Positions 20,340-32,372 of a stretch of DNA of 64,000 nt are shown here, piece by piece. Made by a program: the position numbers and the translations under genes. The DNA comes from Metallyticus violacea (lineage: Eukaryota > Arthropoda > Insecta > Mantodea > Metallyticidae), in assembly GCA_030762175.1 (NCBI GenBank), contig CM060835.1, positions 86,300,001 through 86,364,000 on the forward strand, given 5' to 3'. The notes below the pieces were generated by a model. The model was not told the DNA's origin and ran no database searches. It was given only the letters and a program-made list of their open reading frames with translations. Numbering within the stretch: position 1 is the first letter of the stretch; every line of letters starts with the position of its first letter.

Positions 20340-21165
20340 TTGAAGATCAGAGTGATGTTCATTTATTTTTAAACGCAACTAATCACCCACACACTCTTCT
20401 CTCACCAATGCACACCTCTCCAAACTGTTTCAGTCAGTTCGTTTCTTTGAGTTCCACGGGGTTCCCCCTCTTCAGTCTAATGCTCGCTCATTACCTAAGT
20501 AACGGGTCATCGACGAGTTCCTCCGCAAGCGCACCACACAGGAGAAAGTTGGTACTCCTACATTTCTGACATTTCTTTCCTCAAAACCGGTTTTTAGCAG
20601 GTAATTCGCCCACCGCTGCTAAGTTTTTGTACTTTTGAGTGTGTGCTTGTCTTGACAGTTAAGTGAACAAAATGAGTACACGCTCGGTGCGCGATGAATG
20701 CTGTGACCTGAATTTGCTTGTTTAGTGGAATCCCGGTTACATAATAGCTGCGGAGTGACTTCTCAATGACCCATTATAAACAGCTGAGGCCACAGTGATT
20801 TTGTATATACTGCACTGCTGATTAAGATATGCAATCTTCTCCGTGTGCGAGTTTAAAATTCAATGGAATTTTTCGATGTATTTGTTTATTTAGTTTGTCT
20901 GGTAGGGCTAAGACAATCAGGCTTTTTTTTTTCGACACTACCAACTAACGATAATAGTTATTATAAACTAATAAACTAATACATAATATATACCCAAAGC
21001 GTACAAACTCTTTCAATATAGATAAGAAAATTTAACTTCTAAGAAAACAGGGAGCAAGTCTGTAATCCACAAACCTAGAACTTCTAATATTAATATTAAT
21101 ACACAAAGTATTTTCAAGCTGACTTTTAAACATTGATAATGATCGGCAATTTATGACATCGTTAC
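20340..21165. other. Intergenic, no gene seen
   Basis: No recognisable frame or repeat; slightly higher GC near 20440-20560. Confidence 0.45.
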
Positions 21166-21387
21166 GTAACCGACATCGTTAAGGCACGAACTCTGAGCGG
21201 GTGGTCTGAGATTCGATCCATTTCAGGACCGTCAAAAAACCTCAATCAGGGAGTGATTGAGGTTTTTTCAGGTTTTCCTTCGTCTTCATAAATGACAAAT
21301 GCTGGAGATGTATGTTAAATTTAGGCCTGGAACGTTTCTTTTCATAAAAAAAAATTCTTTCCCAGTTTATCATTTCATTTCAGTGTC
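21166..21387 (+). mobile_element. SINE family A, degenerate
   Basis: A diverged tRNA head (CATCGTTAAGGCACGAACTC..GATTCGATCC) is followed by CTCAATCAGGGAGTGATTGAGG, an inverted-repeat duplication not seen in other copies, and then the family body through TTAGGCCTGGAACGTTTC. It is an older copy. Confidence 0.8.
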
Positions 21388-22399
21388 TAGCGTGTGAAGG
21401 TGTTGAACGTAATTAAAAAATAATTAGGTAAAGAGTTTCAGAGATGAGATAAAGGAGCTGAATAGGTTAATGAATATAAAGAATATATGTGAAGAGCAAT
21501 AAACATGTTATTGATTTTTATTTCGAGCTGTTGAGAGAGATTAATTACGTGTCACTAGATAAGGAGTAGAGGTGTGCATTATTTTAAACAATACTGATGA
21601 ATGCATGCTTCTTCGTTTCTTAGATGTTCATGAGAGAAGCTTGAGGGACGTGTTATATGGTTAAATTTTCGCGTTTTACACGTAAGTTAAAATTCACACA
21701 TGTCAGTAAAGCTACAACAGTGTAGCGTTTTACAATTATCCGGCAACACTCACAAGTGTTGATTCCTTTGTCTACAAACATTACATTAGTGGCATCGTGA
21801 AGACGTGGCCCTACTGGGTTTCACTATATAAAATATTCTACACCGCTGGGTGGAAAATTTAAAGAAATAATTTTTAAAGCAAAATTCTTGTTTTCACATT
21901 ATCTCAATAATTATTTTAAAATGCATTATATTCTTCCACGTTATCACATAACGGCTGTTAACAATTTCTACATACCTGATTTTACGTTATTGAGTTCAGC
22001 TGTGCATATTTCTGGGATGGGGAAAATATGTGACATATGATACGTCTTACCCGTTTGGTGGTCTGTTCCCAACTATCTCTTTCCTAACGTGCCTCACTAC
22101 TCGCCACATAGGTGGGGAAGTCCTAACCTCTAACCAGATTAAAACACAAACTTGCTTCTGGGTTTTCTCACAACAAATGCCACCAACTGCCATTTTCCTT
22201 AATGAACATTCTTCCCCCAACAATAAAAGAACTCACTACAACAATGCAAACAATGCGTATGCCGCATTAATATTAATAATGAGGTATTAGTACGGTTTGA
22301 ATAATATTTTTTCTTAATATAAAACGCAGGGATTCTCCCATGTGTCATAAGGAACGAAGCAACGTCTTGCAAGTGTGATTTACCTGACTGCTGCAATTC
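21388..22399. other. Intergenic, no gene seen
   Basis: AT-rich. The left part of the LINE remnant may extend into 22200-22399, but I cannot align it by eye. Confidence 0.4.
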
Positions 22400-22618
22400 A
22401 ACTGTACTCTTAATCGTTACGGGTATTCTTAATCGTTCCGGTATACTGGATCGTCTTGTTATTTGGCTTATACGTGGTACGTTATTAAGCTCTAGTGTTC
22501 TAAGAGTAAAGACACATTTTTATGCATTTAACCTTAATCCACATCTTATAGCCAACGTGGAAATACAGCTTAAACCGTAGTTCATCCTGGACTGCAAGTC
22601 ATCAGTGTACAATTGATA
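22400..22618 (-). pseudogene. LINE reverse transcriptase, 3' half-site left of mariner
   Basis: On the minus strand the sequence reads QLYTDDLQSRMN followed by ISTLAIRCGLRLNA. This is the Y-x-D-D catalytic box and the following thumb-side helix of jockey-type LINE reverse transcriptases. It breaks off at 22618, exactly where the mariner terminal repeat begins. Its 5' partner lies at 24161-24420. The frame has stops. Confidence 0.65.
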
Positions 22619-22639
22619 TACGAGGGTAGGTCCATAAGT

Positions 22640-23681
22640 TTCCGGCCTAACCATTTTCTAGATATGATAAAGCCAAAACTATAGTTACCCTTTATTGCAA
22701 TGCATTTCTCACATCTTTGAATTAACATTTCACCCCCCCCCCAAATAGTCAGAAGTCTTGTTTGCAAAATGGGCACAAATAGCATCCATCACTTCTTCGT
22801 CACACTTAAATTTCCTTTCTCGAAGGTCCTTCTTGAGTTTTGAGAAGAGGAAATACTCACTGAAAGCTGGATCTGGGCTGTACTGTGAATGGCCGATCTC
22901 CTTGAAGTCACCTTTCTTCACAGCTTCCATTGCAACAAGAGCTGTGTGCACAGGCGCGTTGTCGTGAAGAAGGCGCGCTCCACCCTCAGCTTTCCTGGCC
23001 TTTTCTCTTTGATAGAAGCACGTAGACTGTGCAGTACGCCAGCATAGTACTCCCCGTTTACTTGAAGATTATTCCTTCACAGTCCCAAAAGATTGTGGCC
23101 ATGATCTTCTTGGTTAATTGAGTTACCTTGGCCATTAGAGGTGGTGCTTCGCCAGGTTTACGCGATTCCATTGACTCTCTTTTGGACAAGGGATCATGGT
23201 AGAGGACCGTAGTTTCATCTCCTGTAACAACGGTTTGCAGAACTTCTCTCTCGCTGCCACGGCAGAAATCCAAATATGCCTGACAACAGATGACTCGTTG
23301 CTGCTTTTGGACTAAGGAAAAAAGGCTAGCACCCAACTTGTACTAACTTTATTCATGTTCATGATTAATTCAAAGGATTGTTGTTTTATAAAGACCCACA
23401 CATGTTGTAATTTCTGTAACTTTGAGCCGCTGGTCTTCCTTAATTTATTCTTCCACAAGAGCGATTTTTTCAGGAGCGAACACCTCCAAGGGCCGACTAG
23501 CACGCTCTTCGTCTTCAAAGCTTTCTCGACCCATTGGAAAAAGTTTGGCCCATTCTTTTACGGTGGAACACGAGGAGGATGCTTCCCCATATACAACGTC
23601 CAATCGCTGTTTAATTTCATTAGGAGTAAGTACTGCATTTGTGAAGAACTTAATAACAGCTCGATACCCCATTTTGAACAT
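22640..23681 (-). pseudogene. mariner transposase, multiply frameshifted
   Basis: Minus-strand fragments occur in order. FKMGYRAVIKFFTNAVLTPN starts at 23681 as the N-terminal HTH. TVKEWAKLFPMGRESFEDEE is the linker. VVTGDETTVLYHDPLSKRES (near 23200) has the first catalytic Asp. HDNAPVHTALV (about 22955) has the second. SPDPAFSEYF (about 22860) has Glu where the third Asp of the DD34D triad belongs, with 34 residues between. CEKCIAIKGNY forms the C-terminus. At least three frame changes separate them. A DNA cut-and-paste transposase in origin; it cannot be active now. Confidence 0.85.
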
Positions 23682-23847
23682 GTCACAATCTTCTACATAT
23701 AGCCTTCTTTATGCAACTATATCTGAACAACTGAACACAGCGGAGCGACAGTTGCAGTTGCAATTATTTACATAGCAGATAAGGTATGACATCAGATAAA
23801 GGTTTTGTGAAGGCGATAATCCTTATCGGTGAGGCCGTGAATTTATG

Positions 23848-24159
23848 AACCTACATTCGTGTTTTTTATTTGGTTTATTTACGGACGCTCTTTAACATCT
23901 CAGGTCACATGTGTCCCATTCAATTCAGGGCGTGAAACGGCTGATCAATTTTGCTCAGAGGCCCCTTTTTTCAGACTTGAGGTTCTTTATCGTGTCTTAC
24001 GGGACCCACGTCTTTACTTCCCTTCCGAAGGAAGCCGTACTTAGGATTTTTACGCCCGAAAAATCCATCAGTCCTGGCCGGGATCGAACCCGCGATCTTA
24101 GTTTTAGAAGATAAGTATGGTTACCACTACACCACCAGGACCGATCAACCTACCCTCGT
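23848..24159 (-). mobile_element. SINE family B inside the mariner terminal repeat
   Basis: The SINE occupies 23861-24146. Its duplication is AACCTAC(AT/CC)TCGT at 23848-23860 and 24147-24159 (11 of 13 identical) and is made of mariner terminal-repeat sequence, so the SINE inserted after the mariner. The tRNA-derived box B complement GGGATCGAACCC is at about 24080. Confidence 0.9.
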
Positions 24160-24160
24160 A

Positions 24161-24420
24161 TATAGTGCTTAAAGATTACAGTTATGTCATTGACATAAAC
24201 AGTAAACAATACAGAACCTAACACTGGTCCATGGGGAACCCCAGATTTCACAAAGTGCCATTCTGAAGAGCAACCCCCTGCTGTAATACATTGTTGACAA
24301 TCCTGAAAATGCTAAACTAAGAAACAGCGATTTCATAAAGGTTGAGAAGTCTTGATTGAAATATTGTAAATGTTGTATTATTGTTTGAGACGCTCTCGTA
24401 TTATTAGCTATTAGAAGATA
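24161..24420 (-). pseudogene. LINE reverse transcriptase, 5' half-site right of mariner
   Basis: The minus-strand reading gives SEWHFVKSGVPHGPVLGSVL followed by FTVYVNDITVIFKHY. This is the palm motif (SGVPQGS.LGP.LF..Y.NDL) that precedes the Y-x-D-D box in LINE reverse transcriptases. It stops at the mariner end, and the matching downstream part lies at 22400-22618. Exact joining at one TA would need a one-base frame shift, as expected of a decayed copy. Confidence 0.7.
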
Positions 24421-27264
24421 CCTTTTTTAAAAAAATATTTAGTACATTCCTATACTCAGCTGTCGAATTGTATTGGCAAGGATTAACACGTGTTTTTTCC
24501 AAATTTATCTTGTAAATGTATGGTTATTGGTATATTGTTCAAAATATGATGTATAATGAACGGAAGCATTACAAACAACGCGAAAGATGTCTATATGCAA
24601 GCGTACAACAGCACATGAAAGAAATACCTGAATTAGGGCAGCTGTAGAATGCAAATATTCTTGTACCTGACTGTCAATTAATAAATCACCCAGTATGTGA
24701 ATAGGGGGTCAGAAAGTTAACCTACACAGTTTTTAAAACATAATATTCGAATACATTCAGGAGAAAGACAATATACAATGATATAGAATATCACGTTTCA
24801 AAATAAGATATAATAATAATAAAGGTACATTTTCTATTTTAAAGGGAACTTTATCTGCTTGCAATCAACGGTATAAGGCAGTTCTTAGTACAAGTCCTCT
24901 CACCGAAATTAAATTCAGGGCAGGTAAATAGATGAAATTTAATGCAACAGTGAATTTTGTTATTGAGCTTAACTGTTTTTGTTGTAATATAAATCTTATT
25001 ATTATAAAATTAATATAGCTAATATCGCAAAGATCTTTATTTTTCCCATTGTTCAAAAGAAATGAAAATTACATTTAGAGTGATAGTTGATATATGGCAA
25101 ACAGATTGATAAATAAAATAAAGTGTTAGAGCATGCTGTTATTGAGTAAGAAATTTCTTTTAATTACATACTTATATATACTGGTACTCTTAAAACAGTC
25201 ATCAATATCTATTAAACAGAGACAAATAAAGGAATAATAAAATACTGGAAATAATAATTTAATACCGAAATTATAAACAGTAGTTACTTAAAACTATCAT
25301 AGTAACAATTACGTCATTACATTTTTTTCATTGCAATATTATGTTACGATAGCATTAAGTAAAAATATTTCTGTATTACTGAAATATTCTTCTTCGTTGC
25401 AGAATACATAATTACAGAATTAATAAAATTGTATTAGCTAACATTAGCTACCAAATGAATTAGTAGAACTTGATTAATACTAACCGGTTCTGAAATATAT
25501 AACAATACTAATATTTTTACCTTAATATTTTTTTGTTAATGCAATTAATGTCGTATTCCTTTAATAAGTACCATAAGATTGTATCAGTGTCTTTTTTAAT
25601 TGGGCTAAGTTTTCTTGCGGTAAATTCATCTTCACTAAAAACAATAACAAACGAACTAAATAATTACACAATGATGTCATAAGTATAATAAACGAAAACA
25701 TTGACATTAATTTTATTTCATTAATATCCTTTTACAATTATGATATACAAAAAATAGCGCGTGAAAACCGTTTATAATTTTAAACAATTATTGCATTCAT
25801 AAAATTCAGGAAAGTTTAATTACTCGTTTCTTAAACCTAAGAATTCTTAGCCTATGACGCGGTAAGAATTGTCAGTGATTGACAATTGTTTCCTGCTAGC
25901 GTAAACACTTTTACAAGTGATTATTATAAATACAAATAAGTATGATAAATTTCATATAAATTAACAATTTTACATGATATATGACTGCTTAATAGAAATC
26001 CCAAGTATATTCCGTATTTTTCAGTAACATATGAAACAAACTGTCGTTACTCTCGTATTATTATTTCTTACATAATAAATGCCCAGTTTCAGTGAATATA
26101 GCATTTAAAATTTCCAAATTTTTATCCCATATTTTCTTTTCCTTTTTCATCCTCTTTCCGTTTTCCTTTGCTCATTTGTTTTTGTTGTTTTCTTTCTATT
26201 TTAATTTTTGTTTCTTTCTTACTTTCATTGATTCCATTTTATTATTTGTCTGATTTAGTTTCTCTTTTTTTCCCCTCCTTATCTTTTAGTTCCTGTACTT
26301 GTCTTATTTCTTGTACATTTCCTCTATTAGTTTCTCTTTGTTTCTTCTCTTCTGTCCATCCTACATCATTGACCCGCCTTTTGTTACGAAATGTTCTCAT
26401 TGCAATGAATAGCGGTTTAGTTTCTCACTAAGATATAACCTTCCACAGTTAACAAAGCAATTCTGGATTTTCTCACACCCTCGTTTGAGAAGCCTATCGG
26501 ATGAATCCTTTGTGGAGGGTTCTGAAAACCACAAAAGGAGCTAAGTTCTTTCAGAATGCTGGGATTTTCTTTACAATACAGCATCCCTTTTTCTGTCATG
26601 AGATAAAGCTGCCTGCTTTTTCCTCAACTGAGGTAGAGTATTGGCTAGAGATACTTTTGTGGACAAAAGATACTCCTTCTCGCTATAAGTAATTCCAGTT
26701 ACTGATAACATGCATTAGGCACATTCTTGCTATTCTAGTGATGTGTCTGCACAGGAAAGCAGTTTGTTGAAGGGACTTTATTTTCAAATTACAAACAGTG
26801 AATTAAGGATACAAAGTTGTAAATTTAGTATATCAGTAATCATTATCAGCAGTTTATGAACGAAAGGTTATGAATCTAACACAAATATTTTAGTTTTGAT
26901 GGAAACAGCTCTGACATATGCAGTTGGCATTTCTGTTAATGCTTCTGATAAATTAACAGTTCATTAATGGTGAGTTTGCTATTGTTATCATCAAATTTCT
27001 GTAAAGAGAAATCAGACAAGAGGAAGGTGGTTTCCATTTGTAAATTTTATAGAACATTTGTTAGCAAATTATCTATAATACTTTAATTGTAAAATACCCT
27101 ACGATTTCTTGTAACTTGAATCCTTGTATAAGCCTGCAACTTATATGATACATTATTTTGAAAAGTGTTTAGTTATGGTGATATTTTGTGCTTTTCCTCT
27201 CTTCAGTTACATGCACATACTCAACAAATTATTGTAAAATAACTTTTTAAGCAGATTATGTATA
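24421..27264. other. AT-rich intergenic, no gene seen
   Basis: About 2.8 kb with long A/T stretches. A pyrimidine-rich stretch at 26130-26370 (CTTT/TTCC) produces the hydrophobic frame 26168-26431, which is compositional. Nothing is recognised. Confidence 0.5.
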
Positions 27265-27930
27265 TACGAGGGTAGGTCTATAAGTTTCCGGCCTCGCCGA
27301 TAAGGATTATCGCGTTCACAAATTTCTCATCTGCTGCCATACCTTATCTATTAAGTAAATAATTGCAGCTGTAACTTCTGTTCCACTGTGCTCAGTTGTT
27401 CAGATATAGTTGCATAAAGAAGGTTATGTGTACAAGATTGTGACATGTTCAAAATGGAGTTTCGAGCTGTTATTAAGTTCTTCGCGAAATAAGAACTTAC
27501 TCCTAGTGAAATTAAATAGTGATTGGACTGTGAATATGAGGAACCCCCTTCATATTCTACCGTAAAAGAATGGGCCAAACTTTTTCCAATGGGTCGAGAA
27601 AGCATTGAAGACGAAAAACGTGCAGGTCGGCCCTTGGAGGTGCTCGCTCCTGAAAACATCGTTTTTGTGGAAGGAGAAATTATGGAAGACCGGCGGCTCA
27701 AAGTTACAGAAATAGCAGCAAGGTTGGGCGTTTCTAAAACAACAGTCACTTCTTCGAATTATTCATCAACACATTTAAACATGCATAAGGTTAGTGCAAG
27801 ATGGGTGCCTAGACTTTTTTCCTTAGTCTAAAAGCAGCAACGAGTCATCTGTTGTCAGGCATTTTTGGAGTTCTGCCGTGGCAACGAGGAAGGAGTTCTG
27901 CAAACCATTGTTACAGGGGATGAAACTATG
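27265..27930 (+). pseudogene. mariner 5' part, truncated transposase
   Basis: The terminal repeat TACGAGGGTAGGTCTATAAG is at 27265 and ATG is at 27454. The translation begins EFRAVIKFF, meets TAA at about 27490 and TAG at about 27515, then runs STVKEWAKLFPMGRESIEDE and RRLKVTEIAARLGVSKTTVT. After a frame change come HLNMHKVSARWVPRLFSLV, CCQAFLEFCRGNE and VTGDETM, where homology ends at the first catalytic Asp. The catalytic core and 3' end are lost. It is the same subfamily as 22619, in the opposite orientation. Confidence 0.85.
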
Positions 27931-28924
27931 GCCCTCTAATCTGCGATCTCTCTATAATGAAATGTTCCCATGTAAAGATAAATAGCCGATCGTTAGCTTA
28001 CTATCAAACATTGTAAAGAAATGTGCCCTCTACCGATTAGAAAGGAAACTTTTGAAGAAAAGTACAATAGACAAAGGTGGAAATAGGAAATAAAGACATT
28101 TTGTTCCCTGTTCACATTAATTTTTGCAGAAACGTGCTTATAAGATTAGCTTTTTTAGTTCAAAATAAGAATAAGAAAGCTGGCATAAAGCTTTTTTCTG
28201 AAGCTTAGTGCACATATGCCACAATTATAGGAACACGAACAAATCTGGAACTTGATAGGATGCTAAATTTTAAAACTCACCTTGTCTCGAATGTGTACAT
28301 GGTCATTAATTAATAAAAATTTCGGCGCAATGATTCCGCGCAGCGCTAACTCCCTTTCGATTTTGGAAACAAACTGAACGAATGAAAGACTCCCGAATTT
28401 AGTCGTGGAATTGTAGGTGTAACCCAGTGGGGGAAGAAGAAATGAGAAAAAATTAAAAAAAAAAAATTTAAAAATAAGGAATTCCTAATTTAATTTTGAT
28501 TTACAAAATTATAAAGTATTCCAAATGAAATTTCAATGGGTTTAACAATATTTAATAAAGATGCTTTAAATAGTTCCCAACTTTCTAAAATAATAAGATT
28601 CACCAGGAAATGCAACAATTAAATGAAAACAATTTAATATTAAAATAAAATATCCAAAAGAAATTGCATAGTATAGACAATTTAACAGAATTTCCCCATT
28701 ATTACCTATCATACACCTGAATTATTAAATATCAGAAAAAATACTTTTAAACTAATTATGAAAAGTTTTCAATTAAAGTGTTAGTAAAATCAGAGATTAA
28801 AAATGGTCTAGACTCACGCATGAAGTTCACAGACATTCTCTACTGAAAATTTTAAAAAGTTAAATAAATAAGCTGTGGTTTTCATTTCAAGATTCTCGTT
28901 AAGTCCATAGTTTTCTACACATTC
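27931..28924. other. AT-rich intergenic, no gene seen
   Basis: Mostly A-rich, with nothing recognisable between the truncated mariner and the hAT-like relic. Confidence 0.5.
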
Positions 28925-29345
28925 AGTACGTTAAAGAATCAGATGTGAGATATGTTGGTGTAGATAAAAATCATTTACATGTTGTTATTAAGTTACAGCA
29001 TTTGGTCCCAAATGTAAAAATAATGAATTACAATGAAATTGTAAAGGTGAAGAAGCTATTAAAGTACATAAAAGTAAATAAATACCAGCCTGTAAACGCA
29101 TTAAAATCTTCAGATGACTCGCCACAATTTACGGATCCAAAATAATTATAGAGCCATTGTTAAATATTATTTTAGTTATGATAAGTTAAATTGTTAAGTA
29201 CAAAATTACTGAGTGTTTAGTGCCAACGGTTACTACTGATAGATCATTTAGCGCCATGAATAAAGAGTTTCTCGACAAGACTGGGGAATTGTGGCTGTTA
29301 AAAACAAACGAGAATTCAACTGTTATAAAGCCTGCGTTTGCTCGG
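28925..29345 (+). pseudogene. hAT-type transposase C-terminal remnant (ZMYM/DUF4371-like)
   Basis: The frame 28945-29145 (YVGVDKNHLHVVIKLQHLVP and following) resembles the linker before the dimerisation domain. After a stop, 29217-29265 reads LVPTVTTDRSFSAMN, close to LP(V/I)T.ASCERSFSAM of this hAT branch. Frames are broken and the catalytic region is not seen. It is a different lineage from the 7815 relic. Confidence 0.5.
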
Positions 29346-29696
29346 TAGAGAAGAAATGAAAGAAAGGCAGTGGTTACACGTATATGAATAGCAACTGCAT
29401 GATTCAGAGCGACCCAATGAACTATGAACCAGCTTGGGGTGTTTTGTCCATAGGCGAAAGTGTCTCTTGTACACTTCGTGAATATCACACAATCATGGCT
29501 ACTACCGTTTCCTTAACTATTTTAAAAGTGGCTAAAATTGGCCATCTTCTTTGTTCATACGTTTTTTGCACCTCTTTCAACTCGCTGTAGTTCACGTTGA
29601 GTAAACATCGCAAGTTAGTGCATAGCTGATTTGACCGTTCTGTATTATCACATAAGTAGATATTTAAACATTCAACAATTTAGTGTCTATATTGTG

Positions 29697-29994
29697 TTTT
29701 TTTTTTTTTTTTTTTTTTTTTTGAGTAGTGCTTAACGCCTGTTTTACTATTGAGGCACCACAGGCGGTGGACACTGATGATACATGACATGCAATGGTAA
29801 ATTAGGAAAGGATATTTTTAAGGAAGGAAGCGTTCCAGGCCTAAGTTTAGGGTACTCCCCGGCATTTGCCAGTTATGAGGACTGAGGAAAACCTGGAAAA
29901 AACCCATTCAGGAAGGATGGTCCTGGCGGGATTCGAACCCTAGACCTCCCGCTCATGAGTCCGCGCATTAACGACCTCGGCCACCCGTGCCGGT
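29697..29994 (-). mobile_element. SINE family A, minus orientation, with poly(A) tail
   Basis: Poly-T at 29697-29722 is the tail of a minus-strand copy. The body (GAGGCACCACAGGCGGTGGA..GCATTTGCCAGTTATGAGG) leads to a tRNA head whose box B complement is GGATTCGAACCC at about 29930. The minus-strand frame 29186-29488 lies outside it and is not a gene. Confidence 0.88.
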
Positions 29995-30719
29995 GCAGGG
30001 GGGGAACTTCATAATTAAGAATGGGGTTTAATAATTGTGTCGGGAGTAAATTATGAGATACGTCATAGTTCTAAAGGTATAAACTGAAAGTATTATTGTA
30101 GTCAATCATACAGCAATTACGAACGAATTCTGAAAATATTTCGCGAGTATGTGAACGGGAGGGGAGCAGGCTCTGCGCGTGCGCAGTAATCAATTTGGAG
30201 AAATTTTCTTGTCCCTAACAATAACAACGCAATTACCTCTGAGAAGTGAGCGAATTACACGCACTACTCCCTAGCCATTGCTACGGCGCCTATTTGGTAA
30301 ATTCTTTTTTTGAATTTTGTAGTTTCTCTAATGAATTTCAATATACGAGTATAAGACTGCATTGGTAGTAGTGCAACAGTCAATTCGTTACATTTATTGC
30401 GTTTTCCTATTCTCTCGATTAAGAATCAATGAAACATATTTGAGTTAGCTGTATAATAAAGCCAGAAAACATTCTCTCAGGTCCAGCCTCAACGGGGGTT
30501 GTGACAATATGACAATTTTATTTTGTTCTATTTCTTTCATTCCCCTAAGAATTTAAAATATCCACCAGAACATTTTTACTGAAAGGAACACTGTCAGTGC
30601 TCTACCCTGTTTAACTGCATCCCTTGTGTTTTCTGTTATATTAAATATCACATAAGGAAACTGGATTAGGTGTGATAAATGCAAGGCGTGGGTCCACAAA
30701 ATCGATGTAGAAGGTAATA
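29995..30719. other. Intergenic, no gene seen
   Basis: No recognisable frame or repeat. Confidence 0.45.
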
Positions 30720-31560
30720 TACTTGTATGGTATGCTGCCAATAAGTTTCCCGCACATGTTAGGCTAGGTGATAGAATAACAATACAAATATAATTTTCAA
30801 CTTAATCTTTTTTTACTTCAATGCATTTCTCATATTTCTGGATCAACATTTCAATTCGCTCAAATAAATAGTTCGAAGCTTTGTCTGCAAAATGCTGCAA
30901 TACAACGCCCTTCTACTCGCTCTCGTTCATGAATCTCCCTCTAAGGTCGATTTCTGTTTTGGAAATAGGCAATAGTCGCTGGGGACAAGGTGTACGACCT
31001 GAAAGCATCTGTGTTTACAACAGCTGTATGGACTGGTAGATGAATTCTTCGACTTTTTTCATTATGGCATTGATGCAGCACTCAGCAGAGTACTTTCCAG
31101 TCATCGTTATGCTTTGTGATCCTTTCTTTGAAGCGTATCATCAGAATTCCTCTGCAGTCCCCAAAATTGTCACCTTGATCTTCTTCGTACACTTTATGAC
31201 CTTGGTCTTTCTAGGAGGTATTTCATCCCTTTTCTACCACTTCATTATTTCTCTTTTTGAAGTGGGTAATAGTACAGAACCATAGTTTTGTACTCTGCTT
31301 GATGAGTTGCCTCGAAATTGGGGCAAATGTTGATGAAGGACGAAGCACATTTGATTTAGAAAGCTCCAACCTTGGCCTCTTTAGACGCCTGTCATTCAGA
31401 ACTACCTCCTGACATTCACCGGCCTAAACTAATATGGGTCTTCTATAAGGTTCTTCTCTGCCCAAATGAAATAATTTTGACCACTTTTTCATAGTGGAAT
31501 ATGAAGTGGAAGCTTCTCAATACACACTGAGCTGTCTTTCACGGACTCGTTAGTTACTAT
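30720..31560 (-). pseudogene. Old mariner relic, minus orientation
   Basis: From 30733 to 30900 the sequence aligns to the 3' part of the 22619 mariner: AATAAGTTTCC at the end, CAATGCATTTCTCA, then AACATTTC, and a TTTGTCTGCAAAATG block. At 31470-31510 the minus strand encodes STMKKWSKLFHLGRE, equivalent to STVKEWAKLF.MGRE. The middle is highly decayed. A possible opposite terminus, GGCCGGAAACTTATGGACC, lies at 32373-32391, about 650 bp farther than expected, so an insertion probably separates it. Confidence 0.55.
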
Positions 31561-32372
31561 ATGTCAAATTTTTCCCTTCTTCAATTGGTCCGTATGGTAA
31601 CCTACTCCCCGTGTTCCTCTTTCTATTGGCATAGAATGATGTGGAACCATCGAGTAATATGGTGTCAGCACTACTTTTGAGTCACTGAGAGTGTGTTACA
31701 CAAAGATAAGGAGAAACAGCTTCAAGGGGTGAACACATTTCTCGACCAGCATTCCCAAAGTATTAGAATCATTCTCCTCTCTTTCGCCTCATTCGCTGAT
31801 CAAGGCATTAGGCAGTATTATTATATTTTACCTTTTACTGCGCTATGCAAGTAAATTCTGTGATATTCACTTTAAAGCAATCATGTATTGTTATTAATGT
31901 TTAATTTACTTTCCAGTTAAATTTTGTGATGTTCAAATTGGAGGTACGCAAAGGGTAATATTAACACTTTATCGTATTTGATTGTGCTTTGCCATCAAAA
32001 CTTTCCCTTTGTTTATGCTTACAGTAATGTTTAATGTATTCTTGATGAGTATTGTATGCTTCAATATTCTTTATTATTACCCTCAGGGTGCCATTCTGAG
32101 CACGGTTCCTAAATCAGGTTCGGGAAGATGCTATATAGAAGTTAAAGAATTAAAGAAACACGCCGCAACACCATCAAGAAGTTATTTAATGTCGCTGAAT
32201 GAAAGTCCTTCTTTAATTAAAAAAGTAATTACTACTCTGCATTCAATGTATAATATAACGCGTACGGCTTAAATGAGCTGAAAGCAAATGAATAGCGTGG
32301 CATGAAAGGAAAGGAAGTATTTACGCTCCTGAAACAAATGAGTATCAAAAAGCATGAACCTCGCTGCAATGA
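31561..32372. other. Probable insertion within the old mariner; unrecognised
   Basis: This stretch separates the mariner N-terminal coding relic from a terminal-repeat-like sequence at 32373. The frame 31982-32272 has no recognised domain. Confidence 0.3.

Larger units (their letters stand above)
22619..24160 (-). mobile_element. mariner element, interrupted by SINE B at 23861-24146
   Basis: The left terminal repeat is TACGAGGGTAGGTCCATAAG at 22619. The right terminal repeat ends ACCTACCCTCGTA at 24160, and TA flanks both ends. Without the SINE and its duplication the element is about 1243 bp, the usual mariner size. Its terminal sequence TACGAGGGTAGGT recurs in the copy at 27265. Confidence 0.88.

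Noticed and set aside
27351..27749. Long minus-strand open frame of 132 aa
   Set aside because: It is the antisense shadow of the mariner transposase relic on the plus strand; the same holds for plus-strand frames 23355-23775 opposite the 22619 mariner.
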